Source: an uncultured Acidocella sp. (GTDB taxonomy: Bacteria > Pseudomonadota > Alphaproteobacteria > Acetobacterales > Acetobacteraceae). Taken from it: a stretch of DNA of 64,000 nt. Shown here piece by piece: positions 26,832-35,845 of the stretch; position 1 is the first letter of the stretch, and every line of letters starts with the position of its first letter. Under the pieces are notes generated by a model. It had not been told where the DNA came from. It saw only the letters and a list, made by a program, of their open reading frames with translations, and ran no database searches. The stretch covers positions 1-64,000 of the forward strand of contig NZ_CAMIIE010000006.1 of the NCBI RefSeq assembly GCF_946222605.1, given 5' to 3'. The position numbers and the translations under genes are program-made.

Positions 26832-27611
26832 TCATTTTGGCTTCATTTCGTCGAGCGGCCCTGTCGTGGCCGGCGTCAGCGGCTTGCCTTCGGCAGAGGA
26901 GGTGATTTTCACATCCGCGAGCTTCGTACAGTCGCTCATGCAGACTTTATCATGCGTGTCCGGACGCGGATCTTTCCAGATGAAACCGTGCCGATTCGGC
27001 ATCTTCACCCTCGCCAGATTGCTCTGATCCGCGACGAAGCTATCCGGGACGATATTATTCAGGTTGAGAATATAGGCGGAAATCGCATAAACCTCGTCCG
27101 GTTTGAGGCTGTGCGGCTGAAAATAGGGCATCGCGCGATTGATATAATCATAGAGCGTGGTGGCGAAGGGCCAGTAATTGCCTACGGTCAGCGAAGGTTG
27201 CGCGCCGGTGAGGGAACTGCTGCCATTCGCCAGAGCCGGCCAGGCATTCTCACCCTCGCCAAAAGTGCCGTGACACATGGCGCATTTCTGCGCGAATATA
27301 TTAGCCCCATCCGACACATTGCCTTTTCCAGGCGGCAGCCCCTGACCATCGGGGCGGACATCGATATCCCATCCGGCGATCTGCGCCGGTGTCGGCGTGG
27401 TGCCGTAGCCATAGAGATCCGCAGGCGCCGTCGGCCCGGCAGCGTGCAATTGCGCGGCATCCGGCAGGGTTTGCGGATATTTCGGCCATCCGCCCGGCGG
27501 GGCGCTGGCGCTGAGAAAATTGTCGCTGCCGGCCGCGGATTGCGCCAGCACGGGAACCGGCAGCGGCAGCGCAACCGCCGTCAATAACAACAATTTAGGC
27601 CAGCTGAACAT
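26832..27611 (-). CDS. soxD: Cytochrome c subunit of sulfane dehydrogenase, SoxD-like
   Basis: 259 residues from the ATG at 27611, preferred over 27626 because it directly precedes the signal peptide (FSWPKLLLLTAVAL). A single heme motif CAMCH is present; Paracoccus SoxD is longer and diheme, so this is the short form. A C-terminal CMSDC pair is conserved-looking but of unknown role. It starts inside the soxC 3' end (17-bp overlap). It would accept electrons from the SoxC molybdenum site. Confidence 0.88.
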   Translation of the reverse strand: MFSWPKLLLLTAVALPLPVPVLAQSAAGSDNFLSASAPPGGWPKYPQTLPDAAQLHAAGPTAPADLYGYGTTPTPAQIAGWDIDVRPDGQGLPPGKGNVSDGANIFAQKCAMCHGTFGEGENAWPALANGSSSLTGAQPSLTVGNYWPFATTLYDYINRAMPYFQPHSLKPDEVYAISAYILNLNNIVPDSFVADQSNLARVKMPNRHGFIWKDPRPDTHDKVCMSDCTKLADVKITSSAEGKPLTPATTGPLDEMKPK

Positions 27612-28896
27612 TGAACACGCTCCCATCCGGCTTCACCTGCCAGGTCTGGATCGAATTATTATTGTAAACCGGATTCACCCCGCGCAGTTTGCGCAGCTCC
27701 GCGATGGTCGGCTGCACATAGCCGCTCTCATCCACGGCGCGAGACTGGATCAAAGCCGGCTTGCCGTCCCAGGCCCATTCGGCAGTGAAGCGTGTGAAGC
27801 ATTTCGGCAAAACCGGGTCCTGCAAACGCGCACGCACCCAGCTGATGCCGCCATCATAGGAAATATCGACATGGCTGACTCGCCCCGCGCCGGACCAGGC
27901 GAGGCCGCGCACCTCATATTTCCCTGGCCCTTTCGTCAACGGATTTTCCGGCGCCGGGCTGGTGATCACGGATTTGGCGAAGATCTGCCAGGTGAAGGCA
28001 CGCGCTTTGCCGTCGCCCATCAACTCCGTATATTTCGAGGTCTCCTCGCGCGTGTACCAGGGCTCATCTCCCACCTTCAGCCGCCGCAGCCATTTCACCT
28101 GCACATTGCCCTGCCATCCCGGCACCAGCAGGCGCAACGGATAGCCCTGTTCCGGCCGCAGCATTTCTCCATTTTGCGCGTAAACCACAAGACAATCATC
28201 CAACGCTTTCTCCAGCGGCACTGAACGCGTCATATGCGCGCCATCCGCCCCTTCAGCGAGAATCCATTTGGCGTTCGCCTTCAGCCCGGTCTGCTCGAAC
28301 AGCACGCGCAGCGGCACCCCCGTCCATTCCGCGCAGCTCGCCATGCCATGGGTGAATTGCACCGAATTCAGCTGCGCGCCGCCCCATTCCGTTGCCCCGT
28401 TGGCGGGGCATTCGATGAAATGGATCCGCGCCACCGAGGGAAAGCGCTTGATATCCTCGACATCAAAGAGCAGAGGTCGGTCCACCAGCCCGTGGATCAT
28501 CAGCCGGTGCTGCGCCGGGTCGATATCCATCACCGAGCCGGCATGGTCGCGCACAAAGAACAAGCCGTTCGGCGTGATGATGCCGTTCTGGCTTTGCAGT
28601 GGCGCCATGGTCACGGAGGTCTGGGTGTTCGCCGTCAGCCAGGGTACGTTCCGACGGATGACGCCCGCCTCAAATTTCGACGGCTTTCCGTAAGGCGGTA
28701 CTGTTACCCCGGCGCCGATCCGATCCGACCAAGGATTATCCGCGGGCGGCGCGCTGGGCACTATATCCGCGGCGCGCGCTTGGCGCCCCATCCCGGCCGC
28801 CGCCAGCCCGCCCGCCGCGGCCAGGCCGGACTTCAAAATCAGCCGCCGGCCATTGCGCATCGTCTCGCGGCGCATGCCATCATCGTCAGATTTCAT
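27595..28896 (-). CDS. soxC: Sulfane dehydrogenase molybdenum subunit SoxC
   Basis: 433 residues with a Tat-type signal (NGRRLILKSGLAAAGGL). Sulfite-oxidase-fold molybdopterin enzyme: FIECPANGATEWGG holds the Cys that binds molybdenum, and LLVPGWQGNVQVKWLRRL and the C-terminal dimerisation domain (YDGGISWVRARL, WAWDGKPA) match SoxC. It oxidises SoxY-bound sulfane sulfur, allowing complete oxidation of thiosulfate to sulfate. GAGGAA precedes the ATG. First gene of the sox operon. Confidence 0.95.
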   Translation of the reverse strand: MKSDDDGMRRETMRNGRRLILKSGLAAAGGLAAAGMGRQARAADIVPSAPPADNPWSDRIGAGVTVPPYGKPSKFEAGVIRRNVPWLTANTQTSVTMAPLQSQNGIITPNGLFFVRDHAGSVMDIDPAQHRLMIHGLVDRPLLFDVEDIKRFPSVARIHFIECPANGATEWGGAQLNSVQFTHGMASCAEWTGVPLRVLFEQTGLKANAKWILAEGADGAHMTRSVPLEKALDDCLVVYAQNGEMLRPEQGYPLRLLVPGWQGNVQVKWLRRLKVGDEPWYTREETSKYTELMGDGKARAFTWQIFAKSVITSPAPENPLTKGPGKYEVRGLAWSGAGRVSHVDISYDGGISWVRARLQDPVLPKCFTRFTAEWAWDGKPALIQSRAVDESGYVQPTIAELRKLRGVNPVYNNNSIQTWQVKPDGSVFNVQLA

Positions 28897-29114
28897 TCTG
28901 CGCGCTTCCTCTCCCGCCGCCCCACCCGCTCGCTTGCCGAGGGCAGCGAATCATTAAGTTATTGATTCTGTATCGCACGGAGCTTATGCTTTGAGGGGCG
29001 GACAGCAATTAAAATCTGTGTTAAAGTCCTTCGCCACGCGGCGCACAAGAAGCGCGAAGACAAGTAGACCGCGAACGGCCAGACTAAATTAGGGCAGGAT
29101 TAGAGCCATTCAAA

Positions 29115-29804
29115 ATGCGCAAAGCGCCGCCGATGATTTTGTTGATTGAGGACGATCCCGACATCGCACAGGAAATCGGTGAAGCGTTATGTCAAAGCGA
29201 ATATATCGTTGCCCATCGCGACGACGGGCAAGTTGGCTTCGCAGATGCAAAAGAAAAACCATGGGATTTGCTGATCCTCGATCTGATGCTGCCGGGCCGC
29301 GACGGCATGTCGATCCTAACCGGGCTACGCGCCGCGAAGATTGAAACGCCGACGCTCCTGCTCAGCGCGCTTAGCGCCGTCGATCAAAGAATCGAGGGGC
29401 TGCGTGCCGGCGCCGATGATTATCTTGTTAAACCGTTCATCCTCGGCGAGCTGGTGGCACGCGTACAGGCATTGCTGCGCCGCCCTGCGCGCGCGCCACA
29501 GGCGCGCCTTTGCGCCGGCGGGCTGGAACTGGACGAGCTGGTACGCGAAGGCTGGTGGCAAGGCCGCGCCTTGCGGCTGCTGCATAAGGAATTTCAGCTA
29601 CTGAGCTATTTGGTGCAGCGCGAAGGCGAGATCGTCACCCGGGCGATGCTGCTGGAAGATATCTGGAAATTCCATTTCATTCCGCAAACCAATCTCGTGG
29701 ATGTGCATATCGGCCGGCTGCGGCACAAGCTCGACGAAGCCGCCGCCCCGCCGATGATCGAGAGCGTACGCGGCGTCGGCTTTATTTTCCATGCGGCGGG
29801 TTGA
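29115..29804 (+). CDS. OmpR/PhoB-family response regulator
   Basis: 229 residues. Receiver domain: LIEDDPDIAQEI (acidic pocket), LLILDLMLPGRDGM (phosphorylated Asp), LSALSAV (Thr/Ser position) and DDYLVKPF (Lys). The C-terminal winged helix has LRLLHKEFQLLSYLVQR and VDVHIGRLRHKL. It overlaps the histidine kinase gene by 14 bp and is divergent from soxC, so it is a candidate regulator of the sox operon, though the signal is unknown. Confidence 0.93.
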   Translation: MRKAPPMILLIEDDPDIAQEIGEALCQSEYIVAHRDDGQVGFADAKEKPWDLLILDLMLPGRDGMSILTGLRAAKIETPTLLLSALSAVDQRIEGLRAGADDYLVKPFILGELVARVQALLRRPARAPQARLCAGGLELDELVREGWWQGRALRLLHKEFQLLSYLVQREGEIVTRAMLLEDIWKFHFIPQTNLVDVHIGRLRHKLDEAAAPPMIESVRGVGFIFHAAG

Positions 29805-31182
29805 GACCTTGCTGCGGCGCGGTGCGGTACGGTGGCGCGCCGTGCTGCAGGGTTTCATGGCGGCGAGTGTCGTGCTGCTCTTTGCCGCCGGCTATCATCT
29901 GACCAGCACGGCCCTCTACCGCACCATCGACCAGACAGTGCTGGAGCAGTTGATGTTGCTCTCCCATCGCCCGCCCTCGATGCTGGCCTTCATGGTCGCC
30001 TCACGGCTTGATGATGCCGACAGGATCATCACCGATGTCGGGCTATTCAGACCTAATGGCAGCTTGATCACCGGCAACATCGCCACCTTGCCGCGCGGGC
30101 TGGCGCTTGATTCGCGGGTTTATGGCGGGCACCTGACCATAGGTGGCGGGCTGCCCGCGAAGGTCGCACGCATAGCGGGCAAACGCTTGGCGGATGGGCG
30201 CATTCTGGTGGTGGGGCGTGATATTGCCGATGTCGAGCATATTCAGGCGACCCTTGTGCGGGCCTTTTTGCTGTGCCTGGTGCCGGCCTTTGCCATCGGG
30301 CTGTTCGCGGTCTGGTTCGCCGGGCTGCAATCACGCCGCCGGCTGGCACGGCTGCAAAGCAGTGCGTGGCGCCTCGCCGCCGGGCGGCTGGCCGAACGCT
30401 TCCCGGCCGCGGCCGATGGCGACGCGCTGGACCATGCGACGCAGATTATGAACAATGTGCTGGATCATCTGGAAACGCTCGTCGGTGCGCTGCAATGCGA
30501 AGGCCAGGCGATTGCGCATGACATCCGCACGCCGCTCACCGTGGCGCGGGCTCGGCTGGAGCGCGCCCGCGCGGTGGCCGATATTCCGCCGCTAGCGGCC
30601 GGGCTGATCGATGGCGGGCTGGCGGGGCTGGACCGGGCTCTGGCAATCGTCGCGGCGATGCTGCGGATCGCCGAAATCGAACAGACCGACCGGCGCGCGG
30701 CCTTCGCAGCCTTCAATCTTGCATTGCTGGTACAGGAGGCGTTTGAAGCCTATCTGCCCGTTGCCGAAACGCGGGGGCTTGAGCTTGTATGTGACACACG
30801 AGGCGTGTGGCAGCTCTACGGCGATCGCGATCTGATGCTCGAGGCGATCGCCAATCTGCTCGAAAATGCACTAAAATTTACCCCGTCCGGGGGGCGGGTG
30901 AGGATTGCGTTGCAGGGCGATGCGGCGCGGCCTTGCATCCTGGTGGCCGATACCGGCCCTGGCATCCCGCCGGCCGAGCGCGCCCAGGTATTGCGCCGCT
31001 ATCATCGTGGCGACCGTGCGCGCCCGGGCGGGGGTATCGGGCTGGGGCTGAGCCTGGTCGCTGCGGTGATGGCGCTGCACGGGTTCCGATTGGAGATTTC
31101 CGACGCCGCCCCCGGCTGTGCCGTAACGCTGCGCTGCTGGGCGATCGGGCGAAGCACGACGCGAGCGGAGACGATGATATGA
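29791..31182 (+). CDS. Sensor histidine kinase
   Basis: 463 residues. Two membrane segments (about residues 20-40 and 150-172) enclose a periplasmic sensor of about 110 residues, followed by a HAMP linker. The H-box reads AIAHDIRTPLTVARARL with the phosphoacceptor His; N-box EAIANLLENALKF; G1 VADTGPGIP; G2 GGIGLGLSLV. Membrane kinase of the response regulator encoded immediately upstream. Confidence 0.93.
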   Translation: MRRVETLLRRGAVRWRAVLQGFMAASVVLLFAAGYHLTSTALYRTIDQTVLEQLMLLSHRPPSMLAFMVASRLDDADRIITDVGLFRPNGSLITGNIATLPRGLALDSRVYGGHLTIGGGLPAKVARIAGKRLADGRILVVGRDIADVEHIQATLVRAFLLCLVPAFAIGLFAVWFAGLQSRRRLARLQSSAWRLAAGRLAERFPAAADGDALDHATQIMNNVLDHLETLVGALQCEGQAIAHDIRTPLTVARARLERARAVADIPPLAAGLIDGGLAGLDRALAIVAAMLRIAEIEQTDRRAAFAAFNLALLVQEAFEAYLPVAETRGLELVCDTRGVWQLYGDRDLMLEAIANLLENALKFTPSGGRVRIALQGDAARPCILVADTGPGIPPAERAQVLRRYHRGDRARPGGGIGLGLSLVAAVMALHGFRLEISDAAPGCAVTLRCWAIGRSTTRAETMI

Positions 31183-31329
31183 CCCGCCGCAGCACCATCA
31201 ACGGTAAGCGCCGTAATGTTCAGCGCTGACCCAGGTCAGTATAGATCCGGCTATTGTTTCGCCCCCCCAGCCCGAACGCTGCCTCGGGATGGACATCTGG
31301 CCATGCATCGACGTTTTTGCAGAAGCCCC

Positions 31330-31995
31330 TCAGCGCGGCGCGGCGGATTGCGCCTGGATCAGGGCTTGCAACGCCTCCGGCTGCATCGCCCCGGCGCTGA
31401 CATGCGTACCGATCACCAGCCCAGGAGCGCCCAGGAAATTAAGCGTCTGCGCCTCGGTGACATCGCGGGCCAGGATGGCATCGATTTCAGCGCCGTGCTG
31501 CGCGAGATCCTCGTCCAACCGCGCCATATTGGCGCCCGCCTTGGCCGCCGCCGCGCGGATCGACGCCTCGTCCATATCGTGCAAAGCGAACAGCGCCTCA
31601 TGCACCGGCAAATATTTACCCTGGAAGCCGGCGGCGATAGCCACACGCGCGGCGTCCACCGACACACCGCCAAACAGCGGCCAATCTTTGAAGACCAATC
31701 TTATATTGTGGTTTTTCGCCACCGCCGCGCGCAGCAACGGGTCCATGGCGCGGCAATAAGGGCAGCGATAATCGAAGAAATCGATGATCGTAAGACTGCC
31801 TTTGGGATTTCCGATAACTGGCGAAGCCGGGTCGTTTTCGAGATTCGGCACCATGTCCGGTGGCGTCTGATCCGCCAGGGCGCAGGCCACGCCGAACGGC
31901 GTGAACAAGACCGCCACGAGCAGGATCGTCACCGCCTTCCAACCTTGCCTCCGCTGCGTCCGACGCCAGCAGAAGGAGCCATGCAGAGCGAACAT
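31330..31995 (-). CDS. DsbA-family thiol oxidoreductase
   Basis: 221 residues. A hydrophobic signal or anchor lies at about 22-42 (VTILLVAVLFTPFGVACAL). The thioredoxin-like active site is DYRCPYCRAMDPLL (CPYC), and the cis-Pro loop is in LGAPGLVIG. It resembles DsbA/DsbG-like periplasmic disulfide enzymes (Com1/BdbD group). It is convergent with the kinase gene near the sox operon; a role in sox cytochrome or carrier maturation is possible (compare SoxW), but not shown. Confidence 0.85.
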   Translation of the reverse strand: MFALHGSFCWRRTQRRQGWKAVTILLVAVLFTPFGVACALADQTPPDMVPNLENDPASPVIGNPKGSLTIIDFFDYRCPYCRAMDPLLRAAVAKNHNIRLVFKDWPLFGGVSVDAARVAIAAGFQGKYLPVHEALFALHDMDEASIRAAAAKAGANMARLDEDLAQHGAEIDAILARDVTEAQTLNFLGAPGLVIGTHVSAGAMQPEALQALIQAQSAAPR

Positions 31996-32287
31996 GCCGT
32001 AACGTTAAGCCATTGTTAGGTCGGCAGCAAGCGGATGCGCCCGCACTACTTCTACGACGACTGACAAAATTGCCCACCAACCTTGTTAAGCTCCGGGGCC
32101 GGCGCATCCGTTCCTCAGGCTCTTTCTTAAGATGAGATAATAATGATCACAAAATTGCCTTCTATCAATCAAAACCCTCTCGCAATAGGAGTGTCCGCTC
32201 TGGCGCGCCTGGACAAGGGCCTTGAGCGACTGGGATAGGCGCGAATCGTCGTAGAATGATGTTGACGCATAGCTAACTTGGGATTCT

Positions 32288-32869
32288 TTGAGGCACATCC
32301 CTACGGCCTGGAAACTCATCCCGCTTCGCCTCATAAAAGAGACGCGCTCTGTGGGGCTATCTGCTCCCCCTGTCGCGCGATGGGGAGAGCTGGTCCGCTT
32401 CCGAGTTGCTGACTTCAATGCGGAAGCCGGCACCCTGCATGTGGGACGGAGCAAGACCGGCAAAGCGCGCCACATCATGCTGACCGATGAGGGGCGGGCT
32501 TTTTTCGCCCAGCTTTGCGTGGGAAAAACAGGCAAAGCCCTCATCCTCCCGCGCCCCGATGGAGGTGCATGGGGGCAAAGCGAGCAGCAGCGCCCCATGA
32601 AGGCTGCCTGCGAAGCGGCCAGCATCACGCCCGCCATCGGCTTCCACATCCTGCGGCACACTCATGCCAGCCGCCTGGCCATGTCCGGCGTGCCTCTCGG
32701 GGTCGTGGCTGCCCAGCTTGGGAACAGCGAGGCGATCTGCTCTAAACACTACGCCCACCTCTGCCCCGGCTATGTGGTGGAGAGCATCCGGGCCGCCTTT
32801 GCGCCGCTGGGGATCGTGCCGGCCAGCAATGTCACGCCTTTAAAAGGAACATCGCCGAGCGCAGTTTGA
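32288..32869 (+). pseudogene. Truncated tyrosine recombinase (integrase)
   Basis: The frame encodes only the catalytic half of a phage-type integrase: WGELVRFRVADF, the conserved Arg region, GFHILRHTHASRLA (HxxR), and AQLGNSEAICSKHYAHL with the terminal His and catalytic Tyr. The N-terminal arm and core-binding domains, and the usual TG-R box, are missing or degenerate. The upstream DNA (32000-32290) has no intact frame. Remnant of an integrated element to the right, which includes the toxin-antitoxin pair. Confidence 0.75.
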
Positions 32870-33112
32870 TGACAATTTTGCGCCCGTTTCCGTTGGCAAA
32901 TAAGTTTGATGGCAGCTTGCTATCGGCAAAGTGGCTTGACGACAAAAAAGCTCAATATTCCGTCGCCAAAAACCCATGAGGGCATCAAAGGCAAATCCAG
33001 CCATGCAACGGGTTGTTTACAGATATTTCTCCTGTTTCGGTTATTTCACTTGAGTCCCAACCTTACCAGGAGTAACCAATCGGTGCCACTTATCGAGACA
33101 ATGGAGGGTTTG

Positions 33113-33562
33113 ATGGCCAATACCGCAGCTGACCTAACCCACCGCCTGCCGACGCCCGAGGAAATCCAGAGCGCTGCTGAGGCGGCAACCGCCCTCGCCC
33201 GTGCTAAGGCGTATGATGGGGCTTTGACTGTCGGCAATCCAGAAGCGGGCCAGCTTAGGCTGGCTCCTGCCATCAGCGATCTGCTGGTAGACCTTCTGGG
33301 GCACGTTGCCCGCGGGGAAATGGTCACTTTCGTACCAGTCGGCGCGATGCTGACCACCCAGCAGGCCGCCGATATGCTGAACGTCTCGCGTCCCTATCTC
33401 AGCGGCTTGCTGAAGCAGGGCGCGATCCCTTTTGTGCCCGTTGGCTCTCACCGGCGCATCAGGTTCGAGGATCTGATGGCGTACAAGGAGCGCCGAGACA
33501 GCGGCCGCGTCGCGGCTCTGGATGAACTCGCCCGGCTTGGCCAGGAATTCGACGCATCGTGA
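33113..33562 (+). CDS. Antitoxin with excisionase-type HTH
   Basis: 149 residues from the ATG at 33113, chosen for GGAGGG four bases upstream. The C-terminal half holds an excisionase/MerR-like helix-turn-helix: MLTTQQAADMLNVSRPYLSG, PFVPVGSHRRIRFEDLMAYK. The helical N-terminal region is likely oligomerising. The stop overlaps the next start (GTGA). In such pairs the HTH protein represses the operon and neutralises the PIN toxin. Confidence 0.85.
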   Translation: MANTAADLTHRLPTPEEIQSAAEAATALARAKAYDGALTVGNPEAGQLRLAPAISDLLVDLLGHVARGEMVTFVPVGAMLTTQQAADMLNVSRPYLSGLLKQGAIPFVPVGSHRRIRFEDLMAYKERRDSGRVAALDELARLGQEFDAS

Positions 33563-34137
33563 GGCATATTGCCGACCGGTTCGTCGTTATCCTCGACGCA
33601 AATGTCCTGTACCCTTTCCGGGTGCGGGACATTTTACTGCGCTTCTATCATGCGGGCCTGTTTCGCGGGCGATGGACAAACCAGATACTGGACGAATGGA
33701 CGTCAAACCTTGACGCAGCCAAGCCAGAGCTGCAGGCCAGCATCGATTCCCAGCTTTCGGCCATTCGACGCGCTTTCCCGGAAGCACTCGTCACCGGCTA
33801 CGAACCACTCATATCCGGGCTGCAGCTCCCGGACATGGATGACCGCCACGTACTGGCAGCCGCCATCAAATGCGGCGCCCAGCATATCGTTACCGAGAAC
33901 CTATCCGACTTTCCTTCCGATGTTCTGGAAACATTCGGGATTGAGGCGATCGGCGCCGACGAATTTCTGTCTCGGATCTTTGAACTCTACCCCGCCGACG
34001 CGGTCGAAATCCTGAAGGAAATGCGGCTCGCCTATCGGAAGCCACCTTTCACTGCCTCAGAATTCGTTATGGAACTAACCGCCAGAGGGCTTCCAAAGCT
34101 GGCATCTCAAATCAGGCCGATCAGGGGTCCCGTTTGA
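33559..34137 (+). CDS. PIN-domain toxin (VapC-like ribonuclease)
   Basis: 192 residues. PIN acidic residues are visible: VVILDANVLYP near the start, a WTNQILDEW Glu/Asp segment, LPDMDDRHVLAAAIKCGA, and ITENLSDFP-type motif VTENLSDFPSDVL. The protein is longer than classical VapC (about 130 residues) and has a C-terminal helical extension, as in PIN toxins paired with excisionase-like antitoxins. Predicted RNA-cleaving toxin of the cassette. Translation is coupled to the antitoxin by an overlapping stop and start. Confidence 0.87.
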   Translation: MRHIADRFVVILDANVLYPFRVRDILLRFYHAGLFRGRWTNQILDEWTSNLDAAKPELQASIDSQLSAIRRAFPEALVTGYEPLISGLQLPDMDDRHVLAAAIKCGAQHIVTENLSDFPSDVLETFGIEAIGADEFLSRIFELYPADAVEILKEMRLAYRKPPFTASEFVMELTARGLPKLASQIRPIRGPV

Positions 34138-34159
34138 ATGCCGTTTGACAACTCAGCCT

Positions 34160-34318
34160 ATATCGCCGGAGACGGCTGAGGTGGAAACCACGCCAGAACC
34201 CTGGGGTTGCTGCCCGCACTGCGGCGGGCACATGGTGATCATCGAAATCCTGGCGCGGCCCCCCTTCGCCCGGGCACCCCCGTCGGTACCCCAACCAGCC
34301 GGGAGATGGGTATCGTGA
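34160..34318 (+). pseudogene. Remnant of an IS91-type transposase 3' end
   Basis: A short frame reads PEPWGCCPHCGGHMVIIEIL and then an Ala/Pro-rich tail with stop at 34316. The CCPHCGG-MVIIE motif is the C-terminal zinc-binding tail of IS91/IS801-group rolling-circle transposases. Nothing of the Y2 catalytic part is present. It begins directly after the toxin gene. Confidence 0.65.
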
Positions 34319-34866
34319 CCCGGCACAGGCTGTTCTTGTACATTGTCCTGGCAGTGCCACCAAGGGCAGCACTCCAGCTTGTACCAACACCAGCATACAC
34401 GCAATTTGAAACGAACAATCGGCTTCCCAGCGGCAGGATGTTGGCCGAGGCGGGGCAAATCCGCCGGCATGAAGCCTCAATCAAGCCGCCAATTCCATGG
34501 TCAAAACCCGAAATCGCGGCATTACATAGCACCGCCGCCCAACCCGAATTGCTCAAATCCCCATAGCCTCGTTCGTGGACCGCAGGTTCGTTCTTCGGGG
34601 ACTTTCGTACGCCTGCGGCGCCCGAAACTCTCCACGGTAACGGACCGACCGCTTTGGAGCGGAAAATGAGAATAGCGGCCATTGTCTGACGCTCATCATT
34701 ACAGAGGCCATCGACCCGATAGTCGAAACAGCAGCCATTGCCTTTCAACCCAAGACCAAGAAATCCTTATTCGGGACAAAAAAGTGCTTTGCGATATCCG
34801 ATAAGCATACCTGCTTAAGGTCTGAGCATTATCGTTGGCGCGGCCCGATATCCCAGCAAGAATTAA
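34319..34866. other. Intergenic region, no supported gene
   Basis: About 550 bp. The frames are short and inconsistent; the block probably belongs to the flank of the old IS91-type element. A tract near 34740-34860 is more AT-rich. No terminator or promoter could be assigned. Confidence 0.35.
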
Positions 34867-35778
34867 TTATTTAGCTTGATGCCCGGAAATTATCGCGCGC
34901 CAGAATGTCTCTGCAAGCTCCGACTGTTGGCGAATTGAACGAAACAAGCGGACCTCGATTGCAATTGAACCCGCAGTTCCACCCGCAAGGACGAGCCGTC
35001 CTGTGGCTATGTCGTCCTCCACTAATGAGTGCGGTAGCCAGGCAACACCAAGCCCCTGGCGCGCCATCGTGTGTAAGGCTGCCGCAAGGGGCGAGGTAAA
35101 AGCGGTCTCCTGCGCCAGCTGAGTAGACGAATCGCGCTGTAAGGCTTCCACAATACGCCCAAGCCCCGAAGCTGCTGTGTAGGCCAGCACCCGGATGGGT
35201 TTTGCTGCGCTTCCCGGCAAGCTCCACCTGGCGGCGCCATGTTCATCCGGAGCACAAACGGGCACCAACAGATCGGTTCCAACCCTCACGCTAGTGAAGG
35301 CGCCCTTGTTCAAGCGATTAGGGACATCAGGTCGGGCATGGCACAGAAGGAAATCCGCCTCACCCGAGACCAGGATCTGCTCGCAGGCGGCCATGGTATC
35401 AGAGACTAGGTTCAACGTGCCTAGGCGCTCCATCGGGAAAAGCGGCCGCACCAGATTAGGAAAAAAGGTTAAGGAGAGGGCGTGGGTGGCGGCGATGGAA
35501 AGCGCCGCTCCTTCGAAACCCGCGATCTTCAGCGCGCCGCCGCGCATGGCGTATAAATCACGCGTCAGCGTGGTCGCATGATCACGGATATACTCACCAG
35601 CGACATTGAGCGTGATTCCGTGCGCGGCGCGCACCACCAGTGGCGTGCCAACCCAGCTCTCCAGCGCCTGAATCCGGCGGCTGAAGGCCGGCTGGGTGAT
35701 ATTGCGCGACTCTGCCGCACGGGAAAAATTCCGGTGCTCAGCCAGCGCCAGAAAATCCTCCAGCAAACTCAAATCCAT
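34867..35778 (-). CDS. LysR-family regulator of the tartrate operon
   Basis: 303 residues. N-terminal helix-turn-helix: LLEDFLALAEHRNFSRAA, NITQPAFSRRIQALESWVG. Effector domain follows with LSIAATHALSLTFFPNLV. It is encoded just downstream of the dicarboxylate carrier in the same direction, an unusual position for LysR regulators, which are normally divergent. A role in controlling D-tartrate use is inferred from location only. Confidence 0.9.
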   Translation of the reverse strand: MDLSLLEDFLALAEHRNFSRAAESRNITQPAFSRRIQALESWVGTPLVVRAAHGITLNVAGEYIRDHATTLTRDLYAMRGGALKIAGFEGAALSIAATHALSLTFFPNLVRPLFPMERLGTLNLVSDTMAACEQILVSGEADFLLCHARPDVPNRLNKGAFTSVRVGTDLLVPVCAPDEHGAARWSLPGSAAKPIRVLAYTAASGLGRIVEALQRDSSTQLAQETAFTSPLAAALHTMARQGLGVAWLPHSLVEDDIATGRLVLAGGTAGSIAIEVRLFRSIRQQSELAETFWRAIISGHQAK

Positions 35779-35845
35779 CTTATATCATCCAGTTCTTGGC
35801 GTTCGGATGATTATAAGATGGCGACGCAAGTTTGAGGAGTGTCCG

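Noticed and set aside
32906..33112. Upstream extension of the antitoxin frame
   Set aside because: GGAGGG stands just before the ATG at 33113 and the upstream residues look random, so the longer start was discarded.
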